Shown here piece by piece: positions 16,797-25,049 of a stretch of DNA of 53,379 bases. The position numbers and the translations under genes were made by a program. This DNA is from JBMNTP01 sp050945795 (GTDB lineage: Bacteria > Bacillota > Clostridia > Christensenellales > MGBC116941). The stretch spans positions 1-53,379 of the forward strand of contig JBMNTP010000011.1 in NCBI GenBank assembly GCA_050945795.1, given 5' to 3'. The notes under the pieces are model-generated. The model had not been told where the DNA came from, searched no databases, and saw nothing but the letters and a program-made list of their open reading frames with translations. Position 1 is the stretch's first letter; every line of letters begins with the position of its first letter.

Positions 16797-17711
16797 CTAA
16801 ATCAAAATGTCAATAATGCGCTCCATTTCCTCTTTGCCGTAGCGCTGATCAATGGGAAGCGGCAGTATGTTTTTAGCGAATCCCGTTTCCGGCTCAAACC
16901 CTTCCTCAACCTCCGGCCAGAGCGTAGGTATATATATTTTATTAGCCAAAAGCTTTAGCCTTGTCTCATTAGGGTTATCCGGCATAAACGGATACATAAA
17001 AAGGCCGGCGCGGTTTTTTACGCTAAGATGGTTTAAATCAGAAAGAGCGGCATCTAAAATATTGAAATTATCGCTCCTTTTCCGCATGGCTATTTCATAA
17101 TCAATGCCTTTAAGCATGTTTTGCGTAAGCTCCGACATTCGACGTATTCCATGCTCCGTCAGCCTTAACTCGTTGCGCTTGAAATCTTGATAATAGCCTT
17201 CCGGCCCCGCCTCAAAACGCCCAAAAATATGCTTGAGCCGCGCTCTTGAATAATCGGGCGGAAGCTTTTCGTATGCCTCGGTATTTTTTGTGTAGAGATA
17301 AGCTCCATCGGGAACGCCGAAGTATTTTCGGCAGCTATAGACGGTATCAACGCCACAAAGCGGCGGTTGAAAAAATGATTGTGTATTGTCTATAAATATA
17401 TTGCCGTATAGTCGGCGCATAGCTTCAAGCTCATCGTTATTAAAACGCCCGAAATAGTTGACTATAAAAACGCATTCACCGCTATTGGGGTGCTTGTCTA
17501 TATCCGGCGTCATATCCTCTTTTAGCCGGTAATAATCAGAAGCTATGCCTTCTTTTAAAAGCGCTTCGCCTATGCTTGAGCAAAGATAGCGGGGCAGCAG
17601 CACGCGCTTTACTCCGCCTGCTTTTACGGCGAAGGCGACGGCGGTACGCGCTAGATTAAAGCGCAGCGCGCTATCGTGAAATTCGCGGCCGGTATACCTT
17701 TCAAATTCCAT
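16797..17711 (-). CDS. PLP-dependent aminotransferase, DegT/DnrJ-like
   Basis: About 304 residues, fold-type I. The PLP-contacting Asp is in IFIDNTQSFF and the probable Schiff-base lysine in YSCRKYFGVPDGAYL. These are the same relative positions as in sugar aminotransferases, although the protein is shorter and divergent. It probably aminates a nucleotide-linked keto sugar. I start at ATG 17711 (MEFERYTGREF) with GGCGG upstream; the longest reading from 17762 overlaps the preceding gene. No sugar dehydratase or nucleotidyltransferase is in the operon, so the keto-sugar donor must be made elsewhere. Confidence 0.75.
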   Translation of the reverse strand: MEFERYTGREFHDSALRFNLARTAVAFAVKAGGVKRVLLPRYLCSSIGEALLKEGIASDYYRLKEDMTPDIDKHPNSGECVFIVNYFGRFNNDELEAMRRLYGNIFIDNTQSFFQPPLCGVDTVYSCRKYFGVPDGAYLYTKNTEAYEKLPPDYSRARLKHIFGRFEAGPEGYYQDFKRNELRLTEHGIRRMSELTQNMLKGIDYEIAMRKRSDNFNILDAALSDLNHLSVKNRAGLFMYPFMPDNPNETRLKLLANKIYIPTLWPEVEEGFEPETGFAKNILPLPIDQRYGKEEMERIIDILI

Positions 17712-17745
17712 ATATCCGCCTATGCCGATTTGACTTTTGCCTTGC

Positions 17746-18903
17746 TTAGACAATATCATCACTCTCCATAATGGTGGGCGGAGCGCCGCCGTTTATAGCG
17801 ATAAAAAGCTTATCCCAAATCTTTATATCTTCTCCCGGCGTAAAGCGGTCCATAACCCATTTTGGAACTTCTCGCCGCTCCGGCTTGCTTATAAATTCCT
17901 CATATGTCATATCGGGTATGGCGTTAGTGTCGTAGATATCTATACCCTGCTCCAAAAAGAAATCATAATGAGGAGTATTGGCCGGCAAATATATTTTAAC
18001 GTCCATATACAGCATATAAAGTATATTGGCAAGGCCGACGGGTCGCTCATTATCAAATACCGCCACATCAAGCCGCCAAAGGTATCTAAGATAATTATCA
18101 AGCTCTAAAGGGCGCAGCAGCGCTACGGCTTTTTTTCCAAAAATATCTTTAGCGCAGCTTATAACCGATTGAAGATACTGCATGCCGCCAAAACGCCCGT
18201 CAATACCGAAGGCGCCGTAGCTTAGCGGCATCGTTATTTTTATATCCTCGCCGCGAAACCGCTCAAGCTTTTCCATAATCGCCATATGGTTGTTGAACTG
18301 CAGCGAGTTATGCGCCAGCTGTATGCGAACGGGGCCGGACGGCTTAGTGTGCGGCCGTGTTTTTTCGAGCAGCTCCAGCCTGTTATGTGCAAAGGGGAGC
18401 GGCGTGAAAAAGCATTTAGCATCAGAGCGAAATTGCTTTCTAAACGCCTCTTCATCGGCGGGGAAGGTTAGTCCCACAAATTTAACATGCTCGCGTATAA
18501 AACGGTTTATATGATTTAGAAATTTATCTTTAAGCGAATGACCGGGTCGCTGCCATACATAAAGATCAGCGCCCCATTCTATCCACGTTGATTTCTTTAA
18601 AAAGCCGCGAAACAGATATATGAACAATAAAAACTTTTTAGATTTAAATATAAGCGAATGCCAAATAATATGCTCGGCCTGGCTCAAAAGCTTATAAAAA
18701 TCCCACATACGTGCTATTCGCCCGCCGTCGCTCCTAATATATAAAAAATCGTCAAACTCCGCAAACTTCGGAAATATTTTAAGGCAGCTTTTGTAATTTT
18801 CCACAAAGAAAGTATGCTCCGACATATCATACCTTGCCCGCAGCTGCTTTAAAAGATTATAACTATTCCTCTCGTTCGCATGTATAATGTGCAAATACTT
18901 CAT
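17746..18903 (-). CDS. GT56-like glycosyltransferase (WecF type), copy 1
   Basis: A 385-residue protein resembling TDP-N-acetylfucosamine:lipid II transferase (WecF, family GT56) of enterobacterial common antigen. Supporting stretches are IIWHSLIF, STWIEWGADLYVW, the central GLTFPADEEAFRK and the C-terminal WRLDVAVFDNERPVGLANIL. It has no signal peptide and is probably a peripheral enzyme on the cytoplasmic membrane face. The paralogue upstream shares the same motifs in the same order. No strong ribosome binding site is seen; GGGGT lies 14 bases before the ATG. Confidence 0.8.
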   Translation of the reverse strand: MKYLHIIHANERNSYNLLKQLRARYDMSEHTFFVENYKSCLKIFPKFAEFDDFLYIRSDGGRIARMWDFYKLLSQAEHIIWHSLIFKSKKFLLFIYLFRGFLKKSTWIEWGADLYVWQRPGHSLKDKFLNHINRFIREHVKFVGLTFPADEEAFRKQFRSDAKCFFTPLPFAHNRLELLEKTRPHTKPSGPVRIQLAHNSLQFNNHMAIMEKLERFRGEDIKITMPLSYGAFGIDGRFGGMQYLQSVISCAKDIFGKKAVALLRPLELDNYLRYLWRLDVAVFDNERPVGLANILYMLYMDVKIYLPANTPHYDFFLEQGIDIYDTNAIPDMTYEEFISKPERREVPKWVMDRFTPGEDIKIWDKLFIAINGGAPPTIMESDDIV

Positions 18904-18924
18904 TATGTAAAATACCCCTGTTGT

Positions 18925-20052
18925 TTATATTGCGCTTTGCTCTGATGATAAGAAGCTGTAAAGCTCGTCCCATTTTTCCATAACATATTGCGTATCCATG
19001 TAGTTTAAAACGAATTCGGGCACTTCTCGTTTGGCCAAAGGAGCCGAGAATTCCTCAAAGCTCATGGAGGATATTGTGTCTGTATCGTATATTTGAGCGC
19101 CGCAGTTTTTTAGGAAAGAGTAAAAAGGCGAGGAGGAGGGCAGGAACACCTTTTTGCCCATATAGAGCATATAAAGTATATTCCAAAGCGCCAAAGGACG
19201 CTCGCCGCAGTATACAGCTATATCAACCGCCCACATATATTTTAGCAGTGAGGCATATGGACGGGGGTTCGTTAATACAGTCAGTTTATCCGGAAACCAT
19301 TCTTGTGCTTGTGTCTTAAGCACTCTAAGCGCCGACAGGTCGCTTATGTAGTTACGCTCGTTCCAGCCTAAGCCCGGCGTTATGGGCAGTATAATCCTTA
19401 TGTTTTCGTCGGCAAAACCGCGAAGCGACTGTATTGTATCGCTATACTGGCTCATGCTAAGTGTGCCGTCGAAAACCTGCACTCGTATAGCCTTTGAAGA
19501 AAACGGCTTAAGCGGCCGCGCCTGCTCTATCATTTTTAGGCAGTCGTTAGGAAATGGCATGGGCGTTTGGAAAAAGCGGTAATCGGACGCTTTTTCTTTT
19601 AAAAACTCCTCGTCGGCGGGGAAGGTAAGCCCTATCGCTCGAAACCTCTGGTTCAGCCTTCCCTGCGTAAGCTCGTCCCAAACAGGTATATCTTCGCCCC
19701 ATTCTATCCATATCGATTTAGCCGCCACACCCGGCAGCACCTTTATATATTTTGCATATTTTTGCGCTATGCCGGTAAAGGAATGCCATATCACATGCTT
19801 TGCCGCGAGAAGGTTCCGAGCCAGAACCTTGTCTTTTAAAAGGTTGTGGTCGTCGTTGCCGTGCAGCAGTATAAGGTCTTTGAAAGCAAGCATTTTAGGA
19901 TAATGCGTTATCATTGTCTGGCTGTTTGTTAATACTAAAAAGCGATGTCGCCCAATATATTGAGGCCGGTGCATCTGCTGAAGAAACTGGTACATCCAAT
20001 GGTTGTTGCCGGGCATTACATGTAGAAATTCTGTTGTTGTATTATGCTTCAT
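18925..20052 (-). CDS. GT56-like glycosyltransferase (WecF type), copy 2
   Basis: A 375-residue paralogue of the next gene, sharing VIWHSFTG, SIWIEWGEDIPVW, AIGLTFPADEEFLKE and VDIAVYCGERPLALWNILYMLYMG. It is the first gene of the seven-gene operon, which begins about 60 bases behind a good sigma-A promoter. ATG 20052 follows TGAGGTTA; a TTG at 20064 is also in frame. Two adjacent GT56-like enzymes suggest two successive transfers of related deoxyamino sugars, or two acceptors. Confidence 0.8.
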   Translation of the reverse strand: MKHNTTTEFLHVMPGNNHWMYQFLQQMHRPQYIGRHRFLVLTNSQTMITHYPKMLAFKDLILLHGNDDHNLLKDKVLARNLLAAKHVIWHSFTGIAQKYAKYIKVLPGVAAKSIWIEWGEDIPVWDELTQGRLNQRFRAIGLTFPADEEFLKEKASDYRFFQTPMPFPNDCLKMIEQARPLKPFSSKAIRVQVFDGTLSMSQYSDTIQSLRGFADENIRIILPITPGLGWNERNYISDLSALRVLKTQAQEWFPDKLTVLTNPRPYASLLKYMWAVDIAVYCGERPLALWNILYMLYMGKKVFLPSSSPFYSFLKNCGAQIYDTDTISSMSFEEFSAPLAKREVPEFVLNYMDTQYVMEKWDELYSFLSSEQSAI

Positions 20053-20109
20053 TTTTAACCTCAAACAAATATGGCGGCCGCACTGCGTGCTTTGCCGCTA
20101 TTGTTTTTT

Positions 20110-20139
20110 ATTATAACATTATTCCTTTATCCCTATCAA
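20110..20139 (-). promoter_or_regulatory. Sigma-A promoter of the glycan operon
   Basis: Read on the minus strand, TTGATA (20139-20134), an 18-base spacer and a perfect TATAAT (20115-20110) lie about 60 bases before the first glycosyltransferase gene. Confidence 0.75.
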
Positions 20140-20314
20140 CTTCTACATATATCTATTATTAAATGTAAACGTCTTAAATATACTATAAACCTTATAGGTG
20201 CGTCGCTTTAGTGCTGTATTCACAGCACAATAAAGATAGCAGCGCCATATAGCTCGCTTGAAGAAGTATGCTGCATATATGCCGGTATACGGAGGATTCT
20301 AGCCGGCAAAAAAT

Positions 20315-20338
20315 AAAAGTGCGCCGCCGCGCACTTTT
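20315..20338. terminator. Terminator of the veg/SPOCS-LysM genes
   Basis: AAAAGTGCGC and GCGCACTTTT form a perfect 10-base stem around a CGCC loop, 28 bases after the LysM gene stop. It separates that gene from the glycan operon promoter. Confidence 0.85.
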
Positions 20339-20365
20339 AAAATTCTATAAATTTATTACTATAGT

Positions 20366-21877
20366 TTACTGGGCTGTTTTAGGCGGACAGAAGAGTATTA
20401 TTTTTTGCCCTTCTATATCCTGGGCGTTGTCGATATTATTTCTTTCCTCGATGCTTTTAACCGTCGTGCCAAAGCGCTTGGCGATACCCCAAAGCGTTTC
20501 GCCGCGGCCGGGGAAGTAGATTATAATTCCGCTCTGCTGCTTTAGCGGCTGATCCAACGCGGATATAGACTCCACCATGTTCACATTGCTTTTTTCGCTG
20601 CCCGATGCCGCTATATCAAGCGTTACGCGAAGATCTATGCTATCGGCATTTGCCGAGGCTGCCGCCTGCTCCGCCTTGGCGTCTATATCAAGCTTCATGT
20701 TTTCCTTTATGCCATTTATGTCTGCTGCCGCTTTAAAAGGCACATCGGCCGAAAAACTCTTAACGCCTTCTTCCTCCGCCGAATAAATTACCTGCGTTTG
20801 CAGCACTCCTTCAACATTGACTTTGTTGTCCTGCGCCGCCTTGCCCATTACAACGGGATTAACCAGCACGCACAGCACCTTCTCCGCAATAGGCATACCA
20901 GAAGGGATAGGCGTTTGCTGCCGTATCGGCGCTTTTCCGGTACCCGATACCGTCGGCCCGCTTATATTGACCTTGCGGATATTGGGCTGCACCGCCTGAT
21001 TGGTAGAATATGCGTCCTCTATTATATCGGCGCTTTGCTCCTTGTTGGCGTTTACATTTACATGCATCATAAATTCGGCGTTCAGTATATTTTCGCCCGC
21101 AATATTAACGCCGGCCTCTCTGACATTGGCTTCGGCGCTTAGCTCGGCATTTTCAAGCAGCGTACCCATAGGAACAATCTGCCCAAAAGGAATGGATTGC
21201 GTATGCTGGGATACATTGTCGTTTTCATCGCGATATACCGTGTTAAGCCGTATATCTCCTTCTACCGCCGCGTTGGCTCCATCGGCTGTTATCTGCCTTA
21301 CTCTGGCGTAAGCGTTTGATGAGAGTATTTCGGCGGGCGGATCGGCTACGTTATCCAGCCTTATATCCTCTCTTATCATAAAGCCGGAGCCGGCCTTGGC
21401 GATGCATTTTGAAGTTTTGACCTGCTTTTTAAGCAGCTCAACGCCCTCAACGTCGCCGGCGATATTGGTATCGACATTTTCAAACGTTTTGCCCTCGACA
21501 TCTAGCACCGCGTTCACCGATACATTCCTCGCGTCGGTAAGTGAATAATCCACCCTGCTTAACGCCACAAAGCATTGGCAGCGCATGCCCGCCTTAGCGC
21601 CCGGCATATCAAGCGTATGCTTGAAAACCGATGTCGCTTCAAAGCCATGTGGCATACCTTCGCGGCAAAGATATAGTACGCGTATAGCTAAAACGCCTTC
21701 TATATCCGCCTTGTTGTCCTGCGCCTCGGCGCTGTTTATCGCCGCATTGGCGTCAACGCCTAAAACCTGTACAATATCGGGCGCGTTGTTCTCGGGCGAT
21801 AACGTACCCTCTACAAGAGTTTGCCCTGCCGCTGCTGCCGCGGCTACTTCTATTTGAATGCCTGTATCCCGAACCAT
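20366..21877 (-). CDS. SPOCS (DUF3794) repeat and LysM domain spore-envelope protein
   Basis: A 503-residue protein with three SPOCS/DUF3794-type beta domains (about 35-155, 175-290 and 325-435), the repeat found in proteins of spore-forming Clostridia. A C-terminal LysM domain follows (about 455-500; IYFPGRGETLWGIAKRFGTTVKSIEERNN), which binds peptidoglycan-type glycan. It has no signal peptide, as expected for a protein made in the mother cell and assembled on the forespore. It lies 93 bases after veg on the same strand. A role in spore coat or cortex attachment is inferred from domains and context. Confidence 0.87.
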   Translation of the reverse strand: MVRDTGIQIEVAAAAAAGQTLVEGTLSPENNAPDIVQVLGVDANAAINSAEAQDNKADIEGVLAIRVLYLCREGMPHGFEATSVFKHTLDMPGAKAGMRCQCFVALSRVDYSLTDARNVSVNAVLDVEGKTFENVDTNIAGDVEGVELLKKQVKTSKCIAKAGSGFMIREDIRLDNVADPPAEILSSNAYARVRQITADGANAAVEGDIRLNTVYRDENDNVSQHTQSIPFGQIVPMGTLLENAELSAEANVREAGVNIAGENILNAEFMMHVNVNANKEQSADIIEDAYSTNQAVQPNIRKVNISGPTVSGTGKAPIRQQTPIPSGMPIAEKVLCVLVNPVVMGKAAQDNKVNVEGVLQTQVIYSAEEEGVKSFSADVPFKAAADINGIKENMKLDIDAKAEQAAASANADSIDLRVTLDIAASGSEKSNVNMVESISALDQPLKQQSGIIIYFPGRGETLWGIAKRFGTTVKSIEERNNIDNAQDIEGQKIILFCPPKTAQ

Positions 21878-21970
21878 ATAGCAATACCCCCCAAAAGCTA
21901 CTGTTATATTATATTTATAGCTTTCAGGGCCGGTTTATTCCTATAATGCTTATGGCTTTTATTTATGCTT

Positions 21971-22222
21971 TCAAATAATACTCCTACCCGGCTCTTCTTC
22001 AAGCACAACGGATTTTGTAAGCAGGTCGCTGTATGTAAAGCACAGTTTGCCGCCCTCCTCCATGCCGGTTACAATAACCGTGAATACGCTGCCGTAAACA
22101 TCGCTTATAGTGCCGTTTTTCACTGTGCTGCGCCTGCGCCCCGTCTCTTTTAGTATTACAGGCTTGCCTTCCATAATCCGGAGTTTATCTCGTATCGCTT
22201 CAAGATTTTTCCCTCTGACCAT
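21971..22222 (-). CDS. veg: Veg family protein
   Basis: An 83-residue basic protein with the Veg pattern: an N-terminal helix (NLEAIRDKLRIMEGKPVILKE), the RRRSTVKNGTISDVYGSVF core and a YSDLLTKSVVL ending. Veg is a small SH3-like protein encoded next to ispE in many Firmicutes. In Bacillus it influences biofilm matrix genes and germination. The start has AGAGGTGA upstream. Its upstream region carries a group of DnaA-box-like sites. Confidence 0.85.
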   Translation of the reverse strand: MVRGKNLEAIRDKLRIMEGKPVILKETGRRRSTVKNGTISDVYGSVFTVIVTGMEEGGKLCFTYSDLLTKSVVLEEEPGRSII

Positions 22223-22245
22223 ATAAACTCACCTCTCATGGGCTA

Positions 22246-22482
22246 TTATCCCCATTTAGGCTGCATATTATTTGTATTTTTGCCTTCCATCCCCACTTTA
22301 TGAATATTTTCTGTATATATATTGAATAAAAACCGGAGTATGCGCCAAAAATCCTGCGTGTTAAAGGAGGGGGAGGGGTCCATTTTTTTTATTTTCGTAA
22401 TAAATAGCTATGAAAGTTACCCACATTATCCACAGGATTATCCCCAATACCGCTTTGCAACGCATAGATGAGGTGTGGACAA
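22246..22482. promoter_or_regulatory. Group of DnaA-box-like 9-mers upstream of veg
   Basis: TTACCCACA (22417-22425), a perfect TTATCCACA (22426-22434) and TTATCCCCA (22438-22446) lie head to tail. TGTGGACAA (22474-22482, the reverse of TTGTCCACA) follows, and another TTATCCCCA lies at 22246-22254. The four near-copies each differ from the consensus TTATCCACA by one base. No other function is apparent in this intergenic stretch. Confidence 0.55.
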
Positions 22483-22489
22483 TTTTAAT

Positions 22490-22523
22490 ATAACTAAAAA
22501 GCAAAATGACGCCGTAGCGTCAT
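22490..22523 (-). terminator. Terminator of spo0A
   Basis: AATGACGC and GCGTCATT form a perfect 8-base stem. On the minus strand it is followed by TTTGCTTTTT. It lies about 75 bases after the spo0A stop codon. Confidence 0.7.
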
Positions 22524-22599
22524 TAGCTTACCTATTTTTTTCCAGATGTGAATATGCTGTATAGATAATGCCGTCATTTTTAGGATCGCATATTTTATA

Positions 22600-23379
22600 T
22601 TAGGCTGTTTTTTGGTCCATTAATATTTTATCCGCAACAAGAGCTATAAATTCGCCGTTTGTCGGCTTGTCGTTTTTTGTATAGATACTATAACCGAATA
22701 TTTGGTTTATATTTTCTATTTTGCCACGGGTCCACGCCACTTCTATAGCGTGCCTTATCGCTCTTTCAACTTTGCTTGAAGATGTGTTGTATTTATTGGC
22801 TATACCGGGATACAGTTCTTTTGTGATTTTATTTATGAGATCGTTGTTTTGCACCGTCATTCTTATGGCTTCTCTTAAGAATTGATATCCTTTTATATGC
22901 GCCGGTATGCCTACCATAAGGAATACGCCTGTTATCTTTTCGTCCATCGAGCGCACCATAGGATCATCTCTAAACGGCCCGCCTACGCGTATCATATCGC
23001 TTTTGCCTGACAATTCGATAATTCTTCTTGACAGCAGCTCCATGTCAAAAGGCTTGACCATATAGTATCGTGCGCCCAGTTCACATGCTCTCCTTATCAT
23101 ATATTCCTGACCAAGTGCTGAAAGTACAATGGTTTGCGGTTGCTTAATTATCGTTTCGCTCTGCATTTTCTCAAGCACTCCAAAACCGTCAAGCTGGGGC
23201 ATTATAATGTCCAGTACCATAACGTCTACTTCCTGAGTTTTGAGAATCTGAACAGCTTGTCTGCCATCCTCGGCCGTAGCAACAACATCAATGTCCTGCC
23301 TCCTTTTGAAATAGTCCTTCATGATGCCTTGTAGATGCAGATTGTCCTCGACGATTAGCAGCTTAACCTTTTCCGACAT
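22600..23379 (-). CDS. spo0A: Sporulation transcription factor Spo0A
   Basis: A 259-residue response regulator, the master switch of sporulation. The receiver domain (1-125) has the acidic pocket LLIVEDN and the phosphorylated Asp in VMVLDIIMPQLDG. The C-terminal Spo0A DNA-binding domain (about 150-255) has HIKGYQFLREAI, the recognition helix region SSKVERAIRHAIEVAWTRG and the ending KPTNGEFIALVADKI, all typical. The start follows GGGAGG. Two TGTCGAA boxes, the binding site of Spo0A itself, lie 20-65 bases upstream and suggest autoregulation. Confidence 0.97.
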   Translation of the reverse strand: MSEKVKLLIVEDNLHLQGIMKDYFKRRQDIDVVATAEDGRQAVQILKTQEVDVMVLDIIMPQLDGFGVLEKMQSETIIKQPQTIVLSALGQEYMIRRACELGARYYMVKPFDMELLSRRIIELSGKSDMIRVGGPFRDDPMVRSMDEKITGVFLMVGIPAHIKGYQFLREAIRMTVQNNDLINKITKELYPGIANKYNTSSSKVERAIRHAIEVAWTRGKIENINQIFGYSIYTKNDKPTNGEFIALVADKILMDQKTA

Positions 23380-23401
23380 TTTTCAACCCTCCCACACTTT
23401 T

Positions 23402-23446
23402 TTCGACAAAGTCCTTATTAATAAACGACGCCTTCGTGTCGAAGGC
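23402..23446. promoter_or_regulatory. Two Spo0A boxes and a hairpin in the spo0A leader/promoter
   Basis: TTCGACA (23402-23408) and TGTCGAA (23437-23443) are perfect 0A boxes in opposite orientation, with 28 bases between them. The second is embedded in a perfect hairpin, GCCTTCG-TGT-CGAAGGC (23430-23446). Confidence 0.65.
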
Positions 23447-23734
23447 GATCAAATAAGCAAACATATTGAAATTGATACAAATAATTCCATTTATTGATTA
23501 CTATTTTATCACATTTCTTTAGTGAATTAAAGCGATTATTAACGCAATATACAATATATTGAAGAATTATTTCCTAAACAATATATATACCCACAATATA
23601 CTGTTTAGGCATAATTTAACAAACCCTCTTGCCGTACCGATTGCCTGTGCAATAATCACATTACGCGAGAGAGAAGCGGGTGACTCTATATTATTATTTT
23701 TCGCCGTTTGTTTCCACAATACGCGCGCAAAAAA

Positions 23735-23769
23735 TAAGCGCCGTATCAGGCTTCTGATAACGGCGCTTC
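23735..23769 (-). terminator. Terminator of the hypothetical gene upstream of spo0A
   Basis: AAGCGCCG(T)TATCAG and CTGATACGGCGCTT form a long stem with a short loop and one bulged base. On the minus strand it ends in ATTTTTTG. Confidence 0.85.
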
Positions 23770-23847
23770 ATGGCGGATATCGAGCATAAAAATTATAAAT
23801 TGCAGTATATGAGTAATGGGAAAATGCGATTATGTCATTATGCGATG

Positions 23848-24786
23848 TTATTCTACAAAAATCTGCTTAGCTGTTTCGGGATGGCGGAACATAAGCCAAT
23901 ATCCGCCGCCTTCTCTTGTCGGCGCGTAAAGCGAAAAGCCCTGCAAATAGAGAGGAGGGGAGCCGGCTCTGCGACCCGGAACTCCGGTGGCGAGCGCGGT
24001 TATTTTACCATCCTGCCTGATAGCGCCGGTTATATAATGCCCGGCGCCAGGGTAGTCTACTCGTGTCCATTCGGCATCCCACCTTCCATCAAACGGATCG
24101 CAAGGAGGCGGAGGCGAGCTTAAAGGCGTTTGTTCATCAATTTGCTCGTTCCTGTCTATCTCGTATATCGATTCCTCAAGAGCGCTATCCATAAGCTGGG
24201 GCGGGTCATCGCCGATGTTTGCGGCATCATCATTCAATACGCCGGGACTTTGCGCTGTGTCGGCCTTTATAATATCTAAAGGCGGGGCGGGCGCGTCAGG
24301 TGCGGCGGTGTCGGGCGAAGCGGTAAGCGGCTGCCTAGCCGCGCGGCTTATAGAGGCGGACGCGTCACGCATGACAGCCGCCTGACCTGTTGTAAGGCCG
24401 CGTAGCCGTATTTTGGCCTTTAGCTTGTCAATGCCGGTAATGCCGCCGCCCATAGGAAAGCCTATGCTCATGCCGTATACATGCGCTATAAGTGCGCCTA
24501 TGCCCGAGTTAAGGCCGAAGCCTACGTCTTTTACATCAAGCTCTGTTTTAAGTGACCAGCCGCCGGCGCTGTGATTTAGCGCTCCAGCTTGCTTCCACAG
24601 CATAGGTCCGCCTTGCACAATAACCAATATGTACTGCCCTTTTTTATCTATAAGATTGACGGCGGAGCATTCGATAGACAGCTTGTTGTTTACCGCTGTT
24701 ATACCGCAATACCCAAACGGGTGATGTCCGTATCCCGGCTCTTTTGCCGTCATCTGTATTTTAACGCTTTTCATTCCCCTGGCCAT
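23848..24786 (-). CDS. Hypothetical two-domain protein with a disordered linker
   Basis: 312 residues; I do not recognise the family. The first 140 residues look like a compact beta-rich domain (KIQMTAKEPGYGHHPFGY, GQYILVIVQGGPMLW, GGGITGIDKLKAKIRL). Residues 150-235 are a low-complexity linker rich in Ala, Pro and Asp. The last 80 residues form a second Gly/Tyr/Trp-rich domain (DPFDGRWDAEWTRVDYPGAGHYITG). There is no signal peptide or membrane segment. ATG 24786 is behind GGAGGTGG. It lies upstream of spo0A on the same strand but is separated from it by a terminator. Confidence 0.75.
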   Translation of the reverse strand: MARGMKSVKIQMTAKEPGYGHHPFGYCGITAVNNKLSIECSAVNLIDKKGQYILVIVQGGPMLWKQAGALNHSAGGWSLKTELDVKDVGFGLNSGIGALIAHVYGMSIGFPMGGGITGIDKLKAKIRLRGLTTGQAAVMRDASASISRAARQPLTASPDTAAPDAPAPPLDIIKADTAQSPGVLNDDAANIGDDPPQLMDSALEESIYEIDRNEQIDEQTPLSSPPPPCDPFDGRWDAEWTRVDYPGAGHYITGAIRQDGKITALATGVPGRRAGSPPLYLQGFSLYAPTREGGGYWLMFRHPETAKQIFVE

Positions 24787-24937
24787 TCTTACCACCTCCG
24801 CAGCAATAGCTTTATATTATATGCCGCGTATCGTCGCCATATTTCAACAAGCGCCGAATATGCCGATGTAAGTCAGGAAAGCGCCGGAGGACGGAACGGG
24901 GGCAGGTACGGGGACGGGATGGGAACGGGGAGGGGAC

Positions 24938-25025
24938 GATGCCTCCGGCGGCCAACCCTTTAAAAAGGGTTGGATCCCAAACTTTATTAAAATGCCCATA
25001 TGGGCATTTTAGAGGGAAAGTAAAA
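24938..25025 (-). repeat. Left copy of an 88-base inverted repeat (family B)
   Basis: Reverse complement of 28314-28400 with only a few differences. It contains the palindromes AAAATGCCCAT/ATGGGCATTTT and AACCCTTT/AAAGGGTT and the block GCCGCCGGAGGC. The sequence outside it (GGGAACGGGGAGGGGAC) also resembles the sequence outside the right copy. Confidence 0.88.
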
Positions 25026-25049
25026 CAGGCAAATGCCATTAAATGGGGT

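Noticed and set aside
22246..22482. Chromosomal replication origin
   Set aside because: The DnaA-box cluster lacks a neighbouring dnaA, dnaN or rpmH and has no extended A+T-rich unwinding element, so I call it only a box cluster.
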